From Flavobacterium sp. LC2016-01 (GTDB lineage: Bacteria; Bacteroidota; Bacteroidia; Flavobacteriales; Flavobacteriaceae): a DNA stretch of 64,000 bases. Below, piece after piece: positions 45,634-55,448 of the stretch. A program made the translations under genes and the position numbers. The stretch spans positions 744,001 through 808,000 of the forward strand of contig NZ_WMIC01000001.1 of NCBI RefSeq assembly GCF_009711135.1. Reading direction: 5' to 3'. The notes under the pieces were generated by a model. That model searched no databases. It was not told where the DNA came from and saw nothing but the letters and a program-made list of their open reading frames with translations. The first letter of the stretch is position 1; every line of letters begins with the position of its first letter.

Positions 45634-47895
45634 ATGAAACCAGCAAAACTTCAAGCCTTTATTCCGTTATTTTATTTAGTGTGGTCTGATGATTTATTGA
45701 CACAAAAAGAGTTTATTACTTTAAAAGAGTTTATCAATTCGCTGTCAGCATTAACTTCAGATGAAAAAGAATTTCTTCTCTCAAAAGTGGATATTTCAAA
45801 TCCGCCTTCGCGAAATGAACTCACACAATGGAAATTGGATATTGAAAAAAGTATTCAGGATAAATCGTCTATAAAATCCATTTTTGATATTGCAGTGGCA
45901 CTTTCTGGAAAAGATCTTGATGTTTCGGTTTTAGCATCTGATTTCAAAAAACTGGAAAATGATCTTGGAATTTTAGGCGAAGAAGCACTTCAAAACTTCA
46001 AAACAAAAGCCGATTCGTTTACTGCAAATTCACAAACGACAAGCAATTTTGATATTCAGAAAATAACGGAACTTCTAGACGGAAAAGAAGCTCCAATCAT
46101 CAAAAGAGTAAAATCAATTATTTCCCGACCTGAATTTGCTTACGAAACTTCAACAGATATTAATGTTTTTCGTCAAACAGTTTACAATTGGTGTAAAATT
46201 CTGGCTGAAGAAAACTTAGGGAATATGGCTTATCCGAAGGAATATGGAGGAGGAGGCAACGTAGAAGATTATTTTGCGATCATGGAAACGTTGAGTTACC
46301 ATGACTTGAGTTTGGTAATCAAATTTGGCGTTCAATTTGGACTTTGGGGAATGAGCGTTCAGTCTCTGGGAACCGAAAAACATTATGCGAAATATTTGAA
46401 AGATATTGGTTCCTTGAAACTTCCGGGCTGTTTTGCCATGACCGAAACGCATCACGGATCAAATGTAAAAGGTTTAGAAACAACGGCGACTTATAATCAC
46501 AGCAATCAAACTTTTACAATTCATACACCAAACAAAAACGCTCAGAAAGAATATATTGGCAACGCAGCAGTTCACGGCCAAATGGCAACTGTTTTTGCTA
46601 AATTAATTATTGATGATCACGATTATGGTGTAAATGCTTTTGTTGTGCCGTTGCGCGATACGAATGGAATTATTGTAAATGGTGTTACTATTGGCGATTG
46701 CGGTCATAAAATGGGTTTAAACGGCGTTGATAATGGAACAATCAGCTTTGATAATGTGGTGATTCCAAAAGAAAACATGCTCGATCGATTTGCTTCTGTA
46801 AACGATAAAGGCGAATTTGAAAGTCCAATTCCGAGTGATAATAGACGATTTTTTACAATGTTAGGGACTTTGGTCGGAGGAAGAATCGGGATTCCGAGAT
46901 CAGCCTTGGCAGCAGCCAAATCGGGATTGACAATTGCGATTCGTTACAGCGATCAAAGAAGACAATTTGGACCAGAAGGCGGATCAGAAGTTCCGATTTT
47001 AAATTACAGAATGCACCAGCGAAGATTATTGCCAAATTTAGCTAAAACATACGCCGTTCATTTTGCGCTTCAATATCTTACTAATAGATTTTTGAATCGA
47101 ACGGAAGCCGAAATGCAGGAAATTGAAGCTTTAGCGGCCGGCTTAAAATCGTATTCAACTTGGAGCACAAGAGATATTCTACAGGAATGCCGTGAAGCAT
47201 GCGGCGGAAAAGGGTATTTATCTGAAAACCGAATTGATGCTTTAAAAAATGATACTGAAATTTACACCACTTTTGAAGGCGATAATACTGTTTTAATGCA
47301 GTTAGTTGCCAAAAATCGCTTGTCAGAATTCAGAAAATCGTTTGGCGAAATGGGTTCACTCGGAATCATAAATTATGTTTATGAAAATGCAAAAACAGCC
47401 ATTACAGAAAAAAATCCAATTGCAACCAGAAGAACTGATGACGAACATTTAATTGATGCCGAATTTCATCTGCAGGCTTTTGTACACAGAGAAAAAACAA
47501 TTTTGGCTTCGGCAGCGAGACGTATCAAGAAATTAGTCGACGGAGGATTAGAAGCTTATGATGCGTTTAATGTCGTGCAGCATCAAATGATAGATGTAGC
47601 GCAGGCGTATTTGGAGCGTATTGTTTTAGAGCAGTTTCAGGAAGCTTTAAAAGCAATTTCAGACGAAAATTCAAAACAAATATTGACCAAATTATATCAG
47701 TTATTTGCGCTTTCGCAGATAGAAAAAAACAGAGCATGGTATCTTGAAGACGGTTATATGGAAGCGGTTAAAACAAAAGCCATCCGTAAAATTGTGAATC
47801 AATTATGCTGGGATATTCGTCCAGATGCGGTTGCATTGGTTAATGCTTTTGATATTCCAGAAAGTTGTTTGGCAGCGCCAATTGCAACATTGTAA
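45634..47895 (+). CDS. Acyl-CoA dehydrogenase/oxidase-family flavoprotein with helical N-terminal extension
   Basis: 753 residues, longer than ordinary acyl-CoA dehydrogenases (380-400). The catalytic core covers about residues 170-700, with FAMTETHHGSN, NGVDNGTISFDNVVIP, RRQFGPE and TTFEGDNTVLMQLVAKN, whose Glu is the expected base as in peroxisomal acyl-CoA oxidases. The first 130 residues are helical and begin IPLFYLVWSDDLLTQKEF, a segment reminiscent of TerB-like domains (impression only). Fatty-acid oxidation or desaturation step; the oxidase-like motif favours ACOX type, but the electron acceptor is unknown. Confidence 0.85.
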   Translation: MKPAKLQAFIPLFYLVWSDDLLTQKEFITLKEFINSLSALTSDEKEFLLSKVDISNPPSRNELTQWKLDIEKSIQDKSSIKSIFDIAVALSGKDLDVSVLASDFKKLENDLGILGEEALQNFKTKADSFTANSQTTSNFDIQKITELLDGKEAPIIKRVKSIISRPEFAYETSTDINVFRQTVYNWCKILAEENLGNMAYPKEYGGGGNVEDYFAIMETLSYHDLSLVIKFGVQFGLWGMSVQSLGTEKHYAKYLKDIGSLKLPGCFAMTETHHGSNVKGLETTATYNHSNQTFTIHTPNKNAQKEYIGNAAVHGQMATVFAKLIIDDHDYGVNAFVVPLRDTNGIIVNGVTIGDCGHKMGLNGVDNGTISFDNVVIPKENMLDRFASVNDKGEFESPIPSDNRRFFTMLGTLVGGRIGIPRSALAAAKSGLTIAIRYSDQRRQFGPEGGSEVPILNYRMHQRRLLPNLAKTYAVHFALQYLTNRFLNRTEAEMQEIEALAAGLKSYSTWSTRDILQECREACGGKGYLSENRIDALKNDTEIYTTFEGDNTVLMQLVAKNRLSEFRKSFGEMGSLGIINYVYENAKTAITEKNPIATRRTDDEHLIDAEFHLQAFVHREKTILASAARRIKKLVDGGLEAYDAFNVVQHQMIDVAQAYLERIVLEQFQEALKAISDENSKQILTKLYQLFALSQIEKNRAWYLEDGYMEAVKTKAIRKIVNQLCWDIRPDAVALVNAFDIPESCLAAPIATL

Positions 47896-47906
47896 AATTT
47901 TTTTTT

Positions 47907-47977
47907 GCCACGAATTACACGAATTTCCACGAATTATAATTATTTAAGATAGCGTAGAAATTAGTGTAATTCGTGGC
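47907..47977. repeat. Inverted repeat, GCCACGAATTACAC family, followed by CTTAGAATCTTAG words
   Basis: GCCACGAATTACAC at 47907-47920 pairs with GTGTAATTCGTGGC at 47964-47977. Words of the CTTAGAAC/CTTAGAATC kind continue from 47989 to 48024. The element resembles 11175-11284. Confidence 0.8.
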
Positions 47978-48061
47978 GAATAAAAAAAACTTAGAACCTT
48001 ACCAACTTAGAATCTTAGTATCTCCTTATATTTGCTTTTCTAAAAACTATCGACCACCAAA

Positions 48062-49702
48062 TTGAAAAACCTTTTACTGTTTTGTGCTTTTTTAATTAGC
48101 TTTCCAACATTTGCTTTGGATAGCGAAGATATTATTTTGGCTAAATTAAATGATGCCTTAAAAAATAAACAGCATTATGTAAAGCTTAAAGAAGAGCGAA
48201 TTTTAAACTTCAAAAAAATAAAATCGGAAAGCTTAACGCCGGAACAGGAATACAATTACAATAAAACTTTATATTTAGAATATCAGAAATTCAATTCGGA
48301 TTCGGCTATTCGTTATGTAAAAAAGAATATTAAAATTGGTGAACAGCTTCAGGATAAAAATCTTCTCAATTTAGCACAATTAGAGTTAGTTACGCTGTAT
48401 TCATCTTCTGGAAAATACCGCGAATCTGAAGCTATTTTAAAAAGCATCAACAAAAATAAATTGGCTTTAAACTTATTGCCAAATTATTACATTGCACATC
48501 GCGAATTTTTCGAACATTATGCGGCTAACAGTTACAATGATGAGTATCGTCAGCAAATTGGAAAATATCGTGATTCGCTTTTACTGATCTTAAAACCAAA
48601 TACTTTAGATTATCAAATCACGAGGCTTACACAGGATATTTTTCATAAGAAATATGACAATACACAGAAAAAGCTTGAAAACTTACTCAAAACTACGACC
48701 GAAGATAATCCGCAATATGCCATTATTACTTATCTATTAGGGAAAATTTACGAAGCAACTCATAATCTGGAACTTCGAAAAAAATACTACGCCCTTTCGG
48801 CTACATCAGATCTTAAAAATGCCAATAAAGACAATGCTTCACTTCAGGAGTTAGCTTCAGTTTTTTATGAAATTGGAGATGTCGATATGGCTTATAAACT
48901 CACACAATCAGCAATTGAAGACGCACTTTATTGTAATGTTCAGTTTCGAACGCTTTTAATGTCAGAAGTTTATTCGATTATCAATACGGTTTATTTGGAA
49001 AAAGAGGCAAAACGAAAAACGGAATTACAGATTTATTTGCTGTGCATCAGTTTATTGTCGGTATTTTTAATTGTGGCGATAATTTACGTTTACAAACAAA
49101 TGAAAAAGGTCTCGAGAATTCGTGGAGAACTCTATGAAACTAGCCAGAAGTTAGCCGAATTAAATAAAGACATTACCGAAACCAATGAACAGCTGCAGGA
49201 AAGAAACTCACAATTATCTGAATCAAATCATGTTAAGGAAGAATATATTGCTCATTTTTTCAGTCTTTGTTCGACTTACATCAATAAATTAGAGAACTAT
49301 CGCATTATTTTAAATAAGAAAGCTGCTGCCAAACAGTTTGATGAAATTTATAAAATGCTGAAATCTACAACTCTAGTGGATAATGAATTGGAAGAATTAT
49401 ATAAAAACTTCGATATTATCTTTTTGAATTTATATCCAACCTTCGTAAAGGATTTTAATGCATTGCTGATTCCAGAGGAACAAATTGTTTTGAAGCAGAG
49501 CGAATTACTTAATACCGAATTAAGAATTTTTGCTTTGATCCGACTTGGAATTACAGACAGTGTCAAGATTGCGGCTTTTCTTCGCTACTCGTTAAGCACA
49601 ATTTACAATTACAGAACCAGAGCTCGAAATAAAGCGGCAGTTTCTAGAAATGATTTCGAAGAAATGGTAATGAAAATTGGTTCAATGGCCTTGAAATCAT
49701 AA
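48062..49702 (+). CDS. DUF6377-type membrane-linked HTH regulator
   Basis: 546 residues from a TTG start; the first 19 residues form a signal peptide (to TFA), which supports that start. A periplasmic tetratricopeptide-like domain (30-315), one membrane helix (about 322-345), a coiled coil (348-395) and a cytoplasmic part follow. It ends in a LuxR-like helix-turn-helix (LIRLGITDSVKIAAFLRYSLSTIYNYRTRARNK). This is the DUF6377/SusR-like layout used by Bacteroidota to sense sugars across the membrane. It is next to a GH3 glucosidase that carries direct repeats in its promoter. Confidence 0.88.
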   Translation: MKNLLLFCAFLISFPTFALDSEDIILAKLNDALKNKQHYVKLKEERILNFKKIKSESLTPEQEYNYNKTLYLEYQKFNSDSAIRYVKKNIKIGEQLQDKNLLNLAQLELVTLYSSSGKYRESEAILKSINKNKLALNLLPNYYIAHREFFEHYAANSYNDEYRQQIGKYRDSLLLILKPNTLDYQITRLTQDIFHKKYDNTQKKLENLLKTTTEDNPQYAIITYLLGKIYEATHNLELRKKYYALSATSDLKNANKDNASLQELASVFYEIGDVDMAYKLTQSAIEDALYCNVQFRTLLMSEVYSIINTVYLEKEAKRKTELQIYLLCISLLSVFLIVAIIYVYKQMKKVSRIRGELYETSQKLAELNKDITETNEQLQERNSQLSESNHVKEEYIAHFFSLCSTYINKLENYRIILNKKAAAKQFDEIYKMLKSTTLVDNELEELYKNFDIIFLNLYPTFVKDFNALLIPEEQIVLKQSELLNTELRIFALIRLGITDSVKIAAFLRYSLSTIYNYRTRARNKAAVSRNDFEEMVMKIGSMALKS

Positions 49703-49717
49703 AGAAATATTTTAAAA

Positions 49718-49803
49718 TCACTACTTTTTTTACTGTTTATTTTTTGTTATATAATTGTAAATCAATTGTTTGATTTTTTAATTCACTACTTTTTTTCGTT
49801 TAA
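49718..49803 (+). promoter_or_regulatory. Direct repeats before the GH3 gene (candidate regulator sites)
   Basis: TCACTACTTTTTTT occurs twice, at 49718-49731 and 49783-49796, 65 bases apart, in the 207-base gap between the DUF6377 gene and the GH3 gene. Each copy is followed by a GTTTA (49735 and 49798). No other copies were noticed in the window. They may bind the adjacent regulator. Confidence 0.5.
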
Positions 49804-49909
49804 AATTATAACATGTACTATAACGTTTTAGTTTTACAATATTATTAAAAGGTACAAATGACTACTAGAAGTATCTTTACTGAAATTGAATGCTAAATAA
49901 TTAATAGTT

Positions 49910-52126
49910 ATGTTTAAAAACGTTAAAACAATCGTTGTTTTAGTTTTATTGAGTTCATTCGGATTGAATGCACAAAATAAAGTTCCGGTTTATCTTGATG
50001 ATAAAAAGCCAATTAATGAGCGTGTAGAAGATGCGCTTAAAAGAATGACAACCGACGAGAAAATTGCCATGATTCATGCGCAGTCTAAATTTAGTTCTCC
50101 AGGTGTAAAACGTCTTGGAATTCCAGAAAACTGGATGACCGATGGACCGCACGGAATTCGTACCGAAGTTAAATGGGACGAATGGGATCAAGCCGGATGG
50201 ACAAATGATTCTTGTATTGCTTTCCCGGCACTTACAGCACTTTCTGCAACTTGGAACAAAGAATTGGCTTCTTTATATGGTAAATCTATTGGAGAAGAAG
50301 CACGTTTTCGTAATAAAAATGTACTATTAGGACCTGGTGTAAATATTTACAGAAGCCCACTAAACGGAAGAAACTTCGAATATATGGGAGAAGATCCGTT
50401 TTTAACTTCAAAAATGGTGGTTCCTTACATTAGAGGAGTTCAGTCAAATGGCGTTGCAGCTTGTGTTAAGCACTTCGCTTTAAACAATCAGGAAACAAAC
50501 CGTAATACTGTAAACGTTGTGGTTGACGACCGTGCTTTGTATGAAATCTATCTTCCAGCTTTTAAAGCGGCGGTGCAAGATGGTGACGCATGGGCAATTA
50601 TGGGATCTTACAATAAATACAAAGGGCAGCAGTGTTGTCATAATGAATATTTATTAAACGATATTCTTCGCAAAGAATGGGGCTTCAAAGGCGTTGTAGT
50701 TTCAGACTGGGGCGGTGTTCATGATACTAAACAAGCTATTCATAATGGTTTAGATATGGAATTTGGTTCTTGGACAAACGGACTTTCTTGGGGAACGAGC
50801 AATGCTTATGATAATTATTATTTAGCAAAACCTTATTCTGAAATGATTAGAAAAGGTGAAATTGGAACTAAAGAATTAGATGAAAAAGTACGCCGTATTC
50901 TTCGTTTGGCTTTCTTGACAACTATGGATAGAAATCGTCCTTTTGGATCATTTGGAACTCAAGAACACGCTGATGCAGGTCGTAAAATTGCCGAAGAAGG
51001 AATTGTATTATTACAAAACAACAATAACATTCTGCCAATCAATCTTTCTAAAACTAAGAAAATTGCGGTTATTGGAGAAAATGCAATTAAAATGATGACA
51101 GTAGGAGGAGGAAGTTCTTCTCTAAAAGCAAGATACGAAATTACACCTCTTGAAGGTTTAAAAAAGAGAATTGGCAATCAGGCTGAAATTGTGTACGCCC
51201 GCGGTTATGTTGGAGATCCAACAAGCAACTATAACGGAGTTGTAGCTAAAGTAAGTTTAGAAGAAAAACGTTCGCCTGCTGAATTGACTGCTGAGGCTTT
51301 AAAAGTTGCGAAAGACGCTGATATTGTTCTTTTCATTGGCGGTTTAAATAAAAGTCCAAATCAAGATGATGAAGGACACGATCGTAAAGGATTGGAACTT
51401 TCTTATGGACAAAATGAATTAATCAGCCAATTAGCGAAAGTAAATAAAAACATTGTTTTTATTAATATTTCAGGAAATGCTGTGGCAATGCCGTGGGTAA
51501 AAGAAGTACCGGGAATTGTTCAAGGATGGTTTTTAGGAACTGAGGCAGGAGCTGCTTTGGCAAATGTTTTGGTTGGAGATGTGAATCCGTCAGGAAAATT
51601 GACTTTCACTTTCCCAGTAAAATTAACGGACAACGGAGCGCACGCATTAGGTCAGTTTCCAGGTGGAGACGAAGTGGTTTACAACGAAGGAATTTTTGTT
51701 GGATACCGTTGGGCAGACAAACAAAAAATCAAACCATTATTCCCTTTTGGTCACGGATTGAGCTATACGACTTTTGCTTACGGAAAAGTTACTGCTGACA
51801 AAAAACAAATGGGAGCTGGAGATCAAATTACATTCTCAGTTACTGTAAAAAACACTGGAAGCCGTGAAGGATCAGAAACGGTGCAGCTTTATATCAGCGA
51901 TTTAAAATCTTCTTTGCCTCGTCCTATAAAAGAATTAAAAGGTTTTGAGAAAGTTTCGCTGAAAGCAGGAGAAGAAAAAACAGTAACTTTTACAGTTGAT
52001 AAAACAGCTTTAAGTTTCTTTGATGATAAAAAACACGACTGGGTTGCTGAGCCAGGAGCTTTTGAAGCTTTAATTGGAGCATCTTCAGCAGATATTAAAT
52101 CTAAAGTGGGCTTCTCACTTCAATAA
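49910..52126 (+). CDS. Glycoside hydrolase family 3 beta-glucosidase-like protein
   Basis: 738 residues. Signal peptide ends at GLNAQ. N-terminal TIM barrel with the nucleophile Asp266 in VVSDWGGVHD, then an alpha/beta sandwich domain (about 360-590) and a C-terminal fibronectin type III-like domain (from about 640). It would release glucose or xylose from beta-linked saccharides in the periplasm. Regulated probably by the upstream DUF6377 protein. Exact sugar not determinable. Confidence 0.93.
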   Translation: MFKNVKTIVVLVLLSSFGLNAQNKVPVYLDDKKPINERVEDALKRMTTDEKIAMIHAQSKFSSPGVKRLGIPENWMTDGPHGIRTEVKWDEWDQAGWTNDSCIAFPALTALSATWNKELASLYGKSIGEEARFRNKNVLLGPGVNIYRSPLNGRNFEYMGEDPFLTSKMVVPYIRGVQSNGVAACVKHFALNNQETNRNTVNVVVDDRALYEIYLPAFKAAVQDGDAWAIMGSYNKYKGQQCCHNEYLLNDILRKEWGFKGVVVSDWGGVHDTKQAIHNGLDMEFGSWTNGLSWGTSNAYDNYYLAKPYSEMIRKGEIGTKELDEKVRRILRLAFLTTMDRNRPFGSFGTQEHADAGRKIAEEGIVLLQNNNNILPINLSKTKKIAVIGENAIKMMTVGGGSSSLKARYEITPLEGLKKRIGNQAEIVYARGYVGDPTSNYNGVVAKVSLEEKRSPAELTAEALKVAKDADIVLFIGGLNKSPNQDDEGHDRKGLELSYGQNELISQLAKVNKNIVFINISGNAVAMPWVKEVPGIVQGWFLGTEAGAALANVLVGDVNPSGKLTFTFPVKLTDNGAHALGQFPGGDEVVYNEGIFVGYRWADKQKIKPLFPFGHGLSYTTFAYGKVTADKKQMGAGDQITFSVTVKNTGSREGSETVQLYISDLKSSLPRPIKELKGFEKVSLKAGEEKTVTFTVDKTALSFFDDKKHDWVAEPGAFEALIGASSADIKSKVGFSLQ

Positions 52127-52155
52127 TTTCATTATTTCTAAATTGGTTGGTTTGT

Positions 52156-52185
52156 AAAGCTGCAAGTGTAAAAATTTGCAGCTTT
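52156..52185 (+). terminator. Hairpin after the GH3 gene
   Basis: AAAGCTGCAA and TTGCAGCTTT arms around ten bases, 30 bases after the stop. The T run is short, so partial read-through into the DUF1349 gene is possible. Confidence 0.6.
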
Positions 52186-52248
52186 GCTTTATAAAAAAGT
52201 TAGAAGTAAAATGTTGTTTGTCAGAAGTTTGTTTTTAATAAAAATAGT

Positions 52249-52896
52249 ATGAAAAAATTATTGCTCTTTACTGTTGCCTTTTTTTTGTTTCAAAATCTAT
52301 CGGCTCAGAGTTTAAATAAAATGCAGTGGTTTAATGAACCTGAAAAATGGGAAATTAAAAACAATGCATTAATTATGAATGTAACTGCCAATAGTGACTA
52401 CTGGCGAATTTCACATTACGGTTTTACGGTTGACGATGCGCCTTTTTACTATGCAACTTATGGCGGTGAATTTGAGGCTAAAGTAAAAATTACAGGAAAT
52501 TATATCGCCCGTTTTGATCAAATGGGATTGATGATTAGAATTGATGAGAAGAATTACATTAAAACTGGAGTAGAATTTGTTGACGGAAAATTCAATATCA
52601 GTACGGTTGTAACACATGAAAAAAGTGATTGGAGCGTAACTACACTTGAAAAATCACCTCCTTTTATTTGGATAAAAGCAGTGAGAAGATTAGATGCTGT
52701 TGAAGTATTTTATTCTTTTGATGATAAAAACTACATCATGACGAGAAATGCGCCATTGCAGGACAATACACCAGTAATGGTAGGATTAATGGCTGCTTCA
52801 CCTGATGGAAATGGGTTTGAAGCTAAATTTGAAAACTTCACCGTAAAACATCTTCCAGATCAAAGAAGATTAGAATGGCTGAAAAACCACCAATAA
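52249..52896 (+). CDS. DUF1349 concanavalin-like protein
   Basis: 215 residues with a signal peptide ending NLSAQS. The rest is a jelly-roll fold of the DUF1349 family (FDQMGLMIRIDEKNYIKTGVEF, DDKNYIMTRNAPL and VGLMAASPDGNGFEAKFENF). Relatives bind or act on carbohydrates near glycosidases. It lies 122 bases after the GH3 gene and probably shares its sugar-related role. Confidence 0.85.
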   Translation: MKKLLLFTVAFFLFQNLSAQSLNKMQWFNEPEKWEIKNNALIMNVTANSDYWRISHYGFTVDDAPFYYATYGGEFEAKVKITGNYIARFDQMGLMIRIDEKNYIKTGVEFVDGKFNISTVVTHEKSDWSVTTLEKSPPFIWIKAVRRLDAVEVFYSFDDKNYIMTRNAPLQDNTPVMVGLMAASPDGNGFEAKFENFTVKHLPDQRRLEWLKNHQ

Positions 52897-52898
52897 TA

Positions 52899-52975
52899 AT
52901 TGTGAATTATAAATTAATCAATTATTAATTAAATTCACAATTAACCATTCACAATTTATAATTATCAATTAACCA
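52899..52975. repeat. Intergenic palindrome, AATTGTGAATTATAA family
   Basis: AATTGTGAATTATAAATT and AATTTATAATTATC/CACAATTT words on the two sides, filling the gap before the acyltransferase. The same words appear at 16366-16400. Confidence 0.6.
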
Positions 52976-52979
52976 TTAT

Positions 52980-54107
52980 ATGACCGATATTAAACCAAAA
53001 AAACATTACGAAATCTTGGACGGCTTGCGTGGCGTTGCCGCTATTTTAGTCGTTACGTTTCACATTTTTGAAACTTTTGCTGGCGGTAACCGTTTTAAAC
53101 AAATTATCAATCATGGCTATTTGGCCGTAGATTTCTTTTTTCTTTTATCTGGTTTTGTTGTTGCCTACGCGTATGACGATCGTTGGGGAAAAATGACACA
53201 ATGGGAATTTTACAAACGCCGATTAATTCGTTTACAGCCCATGGTAATTATGGGAATGATCATTGGCGCTATATTTTACTACTTTCAAGCTTCAGATATA
53301 TTATTTCCTCAGATTGCAGGAATGGAGGTTTGGAAAGTGATTGTAACAATGGTAATTGGTTTTACCTTATTGCCAATTCCGCCTTCATTAGAAATTAGAG
53401 GCTGGGGCGAAATGCATCCTTTAGATGGTCCGGCATGGTCACTTTTTTTCGAATATATTGCGAATATCTTGTACGCCTTGTTTTTTCGCAAATTTTCGAA
53501 CAAAGTATTGTCAGTTTTCGTACTGGTATTTGCCGGACTGTTAATTAATTATACTGTTTTTGGTCCAAAAGGCGATGTAATAGGAGGCTGGTCATTGAAT
53601 TTGGAGCAAATGAATATTGGATTTACTCGATTATTGTATCCGTTTTTTGCTGGAGTTTTACTTTGCCGTTTAGGGAAATTAATTCATCTGAAAGGCGCTT
53701 TCTGGATTTGCAGTATTTTGATCATAATTGTTTTGGGTTTGCCAAGATTTGGAGACGAAAACTCATTATGGATGAACGGTTTGTATGAATCTTTCTGTAT
53801 TATTTTAGTTTTCCCGCTGATTGTTGCTATCGGAGCTGGCGGACAGATTAAAAGTGCTTTTTCGGCTAAAATTTGCAAGCTTTTAGGCGATATTTCATAT
53901 CCAATTTACATCACGCATTACCCGCTGATTTACTGGTATACAGCGTGGGTTGTAAACAATAAAGTTTCGTTGGCAGACGGATTACTTCCTGGAATTGCAC
54001 TTTTAGTAGCAAGTATTGTTTTGGCTTTCGTATGTTTAAAATTATACGATGAACCGGTTAGAAACTGGCTTCAGAATAAGTTTCAAAAGAAAAAAGTTTT
54101 GAGTTAA
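52980..54107 (+). CDS. OafA/YrhL-type acyltransferase 3 membrane protein
   Basis: 375 residues with about ten membrane spans. The N-terminal LDGLRGVAAILVVTFHIFETF and the GYLAVDFFFLLSGFV motif are typical of acyltransferase family 3 proteins, which transfer acyl groups to cell-surface sugars or other acceptors. The conserved His (VTFHIF) is near the cytoplasmic side. Acceptor unknown. Confidence 0.9.
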   Translation: MTDIKPKKHYEILDGLRGVAAILVVTFHIFETFAGGNRFKQIINHGYLAVDFFFLLSGFVVAYAYDDRWGKMTQWEFYKRRLIRLQPMVIMGMIIGAIFYYFQASDILFPQIAGMEVWKVIVTMVIGFTLLPIPPSLEIRGWGEMHPLDGPAWSLFFEYIANILYALFFRKFSNKVLSVFVLVFAGLLINYTVFGPKGDVIGGWSLNLEQMNIGFTRLLYPFFAGVLLCRLGKLIHLKGAFWICSILIIIVLGLPRFGDENSLWMNGLYESFCIILVFPLIVAIGAGGQIKSAFSAKICKLLGDISYPIYITHYPLIYWYTAWVVNNKVSLADGLLPGIALLVASIVLAFVCLKLYDEPVRNWLQNKFQKKKVLS

Positions 54108-54120
54108 GTGACAAAGAAAC

Positions 54121-54158
54121 AAAGTGACAAAGGTTTAGAGAAAAACCTTTGTCACTTT
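54121..54158. repeat. Palindrome of the AAAGTGACAAAG family
   Basis: AAAGTGACAAAGGTTT (54121-54136) is an exact complement of 54143-54158. Related AACAAAGTGAC words occur at 63765-63930. Confidence 0.85.
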
Positions 54159-54227
54159 GTAACTCTGCAACTTTGACACTTAAATAAAAATATTGAATTT
54201 CTAATTTGTTAGTTTTAGATATTCGAA

Positions 54228-54262
54228 AAAAGGGATGAAACCGTAAAGTTTCATCCCTTTTG
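54228..54262 (+). terminator. Terminator between the acyltransferase and convergent OYE gene
   Basis: AAAAGGGATGAAA and TTTCATCCCTTTT form a 13-bp stem around CCGTAAAG. It can act on both strands. Confidence 0.85.
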
Positions 54263-54335
54263 TATTTAAAGATATTCTAAGATAAAAGTAAAGAATAGAA
54301 AAACTTAGCATCTCAGCATCTCAGAATCTTAAAGA

Positions 54336-55442
54336 TTATTCCAAAACCAAAGCTCCTAAAGCCTCTTTGCTGAAACCTTTCAATTGATCTGTTTGTCCAG
54401 CTTTAATTTTAGTAACCCAATTTGGATCTGATAAAAGAGGTCTTCCAACGGCAACCAAATCAAAATCACCTCTATCGAAACGTCTGTTTAATTCTTCTAA
54501 AGAAGTAGGCTCAGAACTTTCTCCGGAAAAAGCACCAAAGAAATCGCTAGAAAGCCCAACAGAACCAACAGTTATAGTTGGTGCTCCAGTTACTTTTTTA
54601 GCCCATCCAGCAAAGTTCAAATCAGAATCTTCAAATTCTGGTTCCCAAAATCTGCGTTGTGAAGCGTGTATAATATCAACTCCGGCATCAACAAGTGGAG
54701 TAAGCCAAGCTTCTAATTCCTGTGGATTTTTAGCTAGTTTATAATTGTAATCAGAAGGTTTGAATTGAGAAAAACGCATGATAACTGCGAAATCATTTCC
54801 AACTTGTTTTCTAACTTCTTTTACCACTTCAATAGCAAAACGGTTACGTTCTGGCAACGTTTTTCCTCCGTAAATATCTTCTCGTAAGTTTGTTTCGGCT
54901 CTAAAAAATTGGTCAATCAAATAACCGTGCGCGCCATGAATTTCGATAGTGTCAAAACCTAATCTTTTAGCATCAGCAGCAGCTTTACCAAAAGCAAGAA
55001 TGGTATCTTCAATATCTTTTTCGGTCATGGTAACACCATTTCTAAAATCTGGACGATTTAATCCAGATGGACCTTCAAACGGAACAGGAGGAACCCATCC
55101 AGAATGATGATTATCCATAATTCCCATATGCCAGATCTGCGGGCCCATTTTTCCGCCAGCAGTATGAACTTCATCAATTACTTTTTTCCATCCGTTTAGA
55201 GAAGCGTCGCCGTAAAAATGCGGTACATTAGCATCATTTGATGATGAAGGTCTGTCAATCACAGTACCTTCAGATAATATTAGGCCAACTTCGCCTTCAG
55301 CTCTTTTTTGGTAATAAGAAGCGACATTATCAGTTGGAACTCCATTTGGAGAAAAAGAGCGCGTCATAGGCGCCATTACGATTCGGTTTTTCAGGTTTAA
55401 CGATTTTAAGTTAAATTCCGAAAAAAGGTTGTTTGTACTCAT
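54336..55442 (-). CDS. Old yellow enzyme-family alkene reductase
   Basis: FMN-dependent reductase of activated alkenes such as quinones or nitro compounds. TIM barrel with the KNRIVMAPMTRSF entry, the active-site His/Tyr region HGAHGYLIDQFFR and the FMN-binding DLVAVGRPLLSDP near the C-terminus. 368 residues, close to NemA. It starts six bases after an ArsR regulator and the two form an operon, as in electrophile-response systems. Confidence 0.92.
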   Translation of the reverse strand: MSTNNLFSEFNLKSLNLKNRIVMAPMTRSFSPNGVPTDNVASYYQKRAEGEVGLILSEGTVIDRPSSSNDANVPHFYGDASLNGWKKVIDEVHTAGGKMGPQIWHMGIMDNHHSGWVPPVPFEGPSGLNRPDFRNGVTMTEKDIEDTILAFGKAAADAKRLGFDTIEIHGAHGYLIDQFFRAETNLREDIYGGKTLPERNRFAIEVVKEVRKQVGNDFAVIMRFSQFKPSDYNYKLAKNPQELEAWLTPLVDAGVDIIHASQRRFWEPEFEDSDLNFAGWAKKVTGAPTITVGSVGLSSDFFGAFSGESSEPTSLEELNRRFDRGDFDLVAVGRPLLSDPNWVTKIKAGQTDQLKGFSKEALGALVLE

Positions 55443-55448
55443 AGTAAT

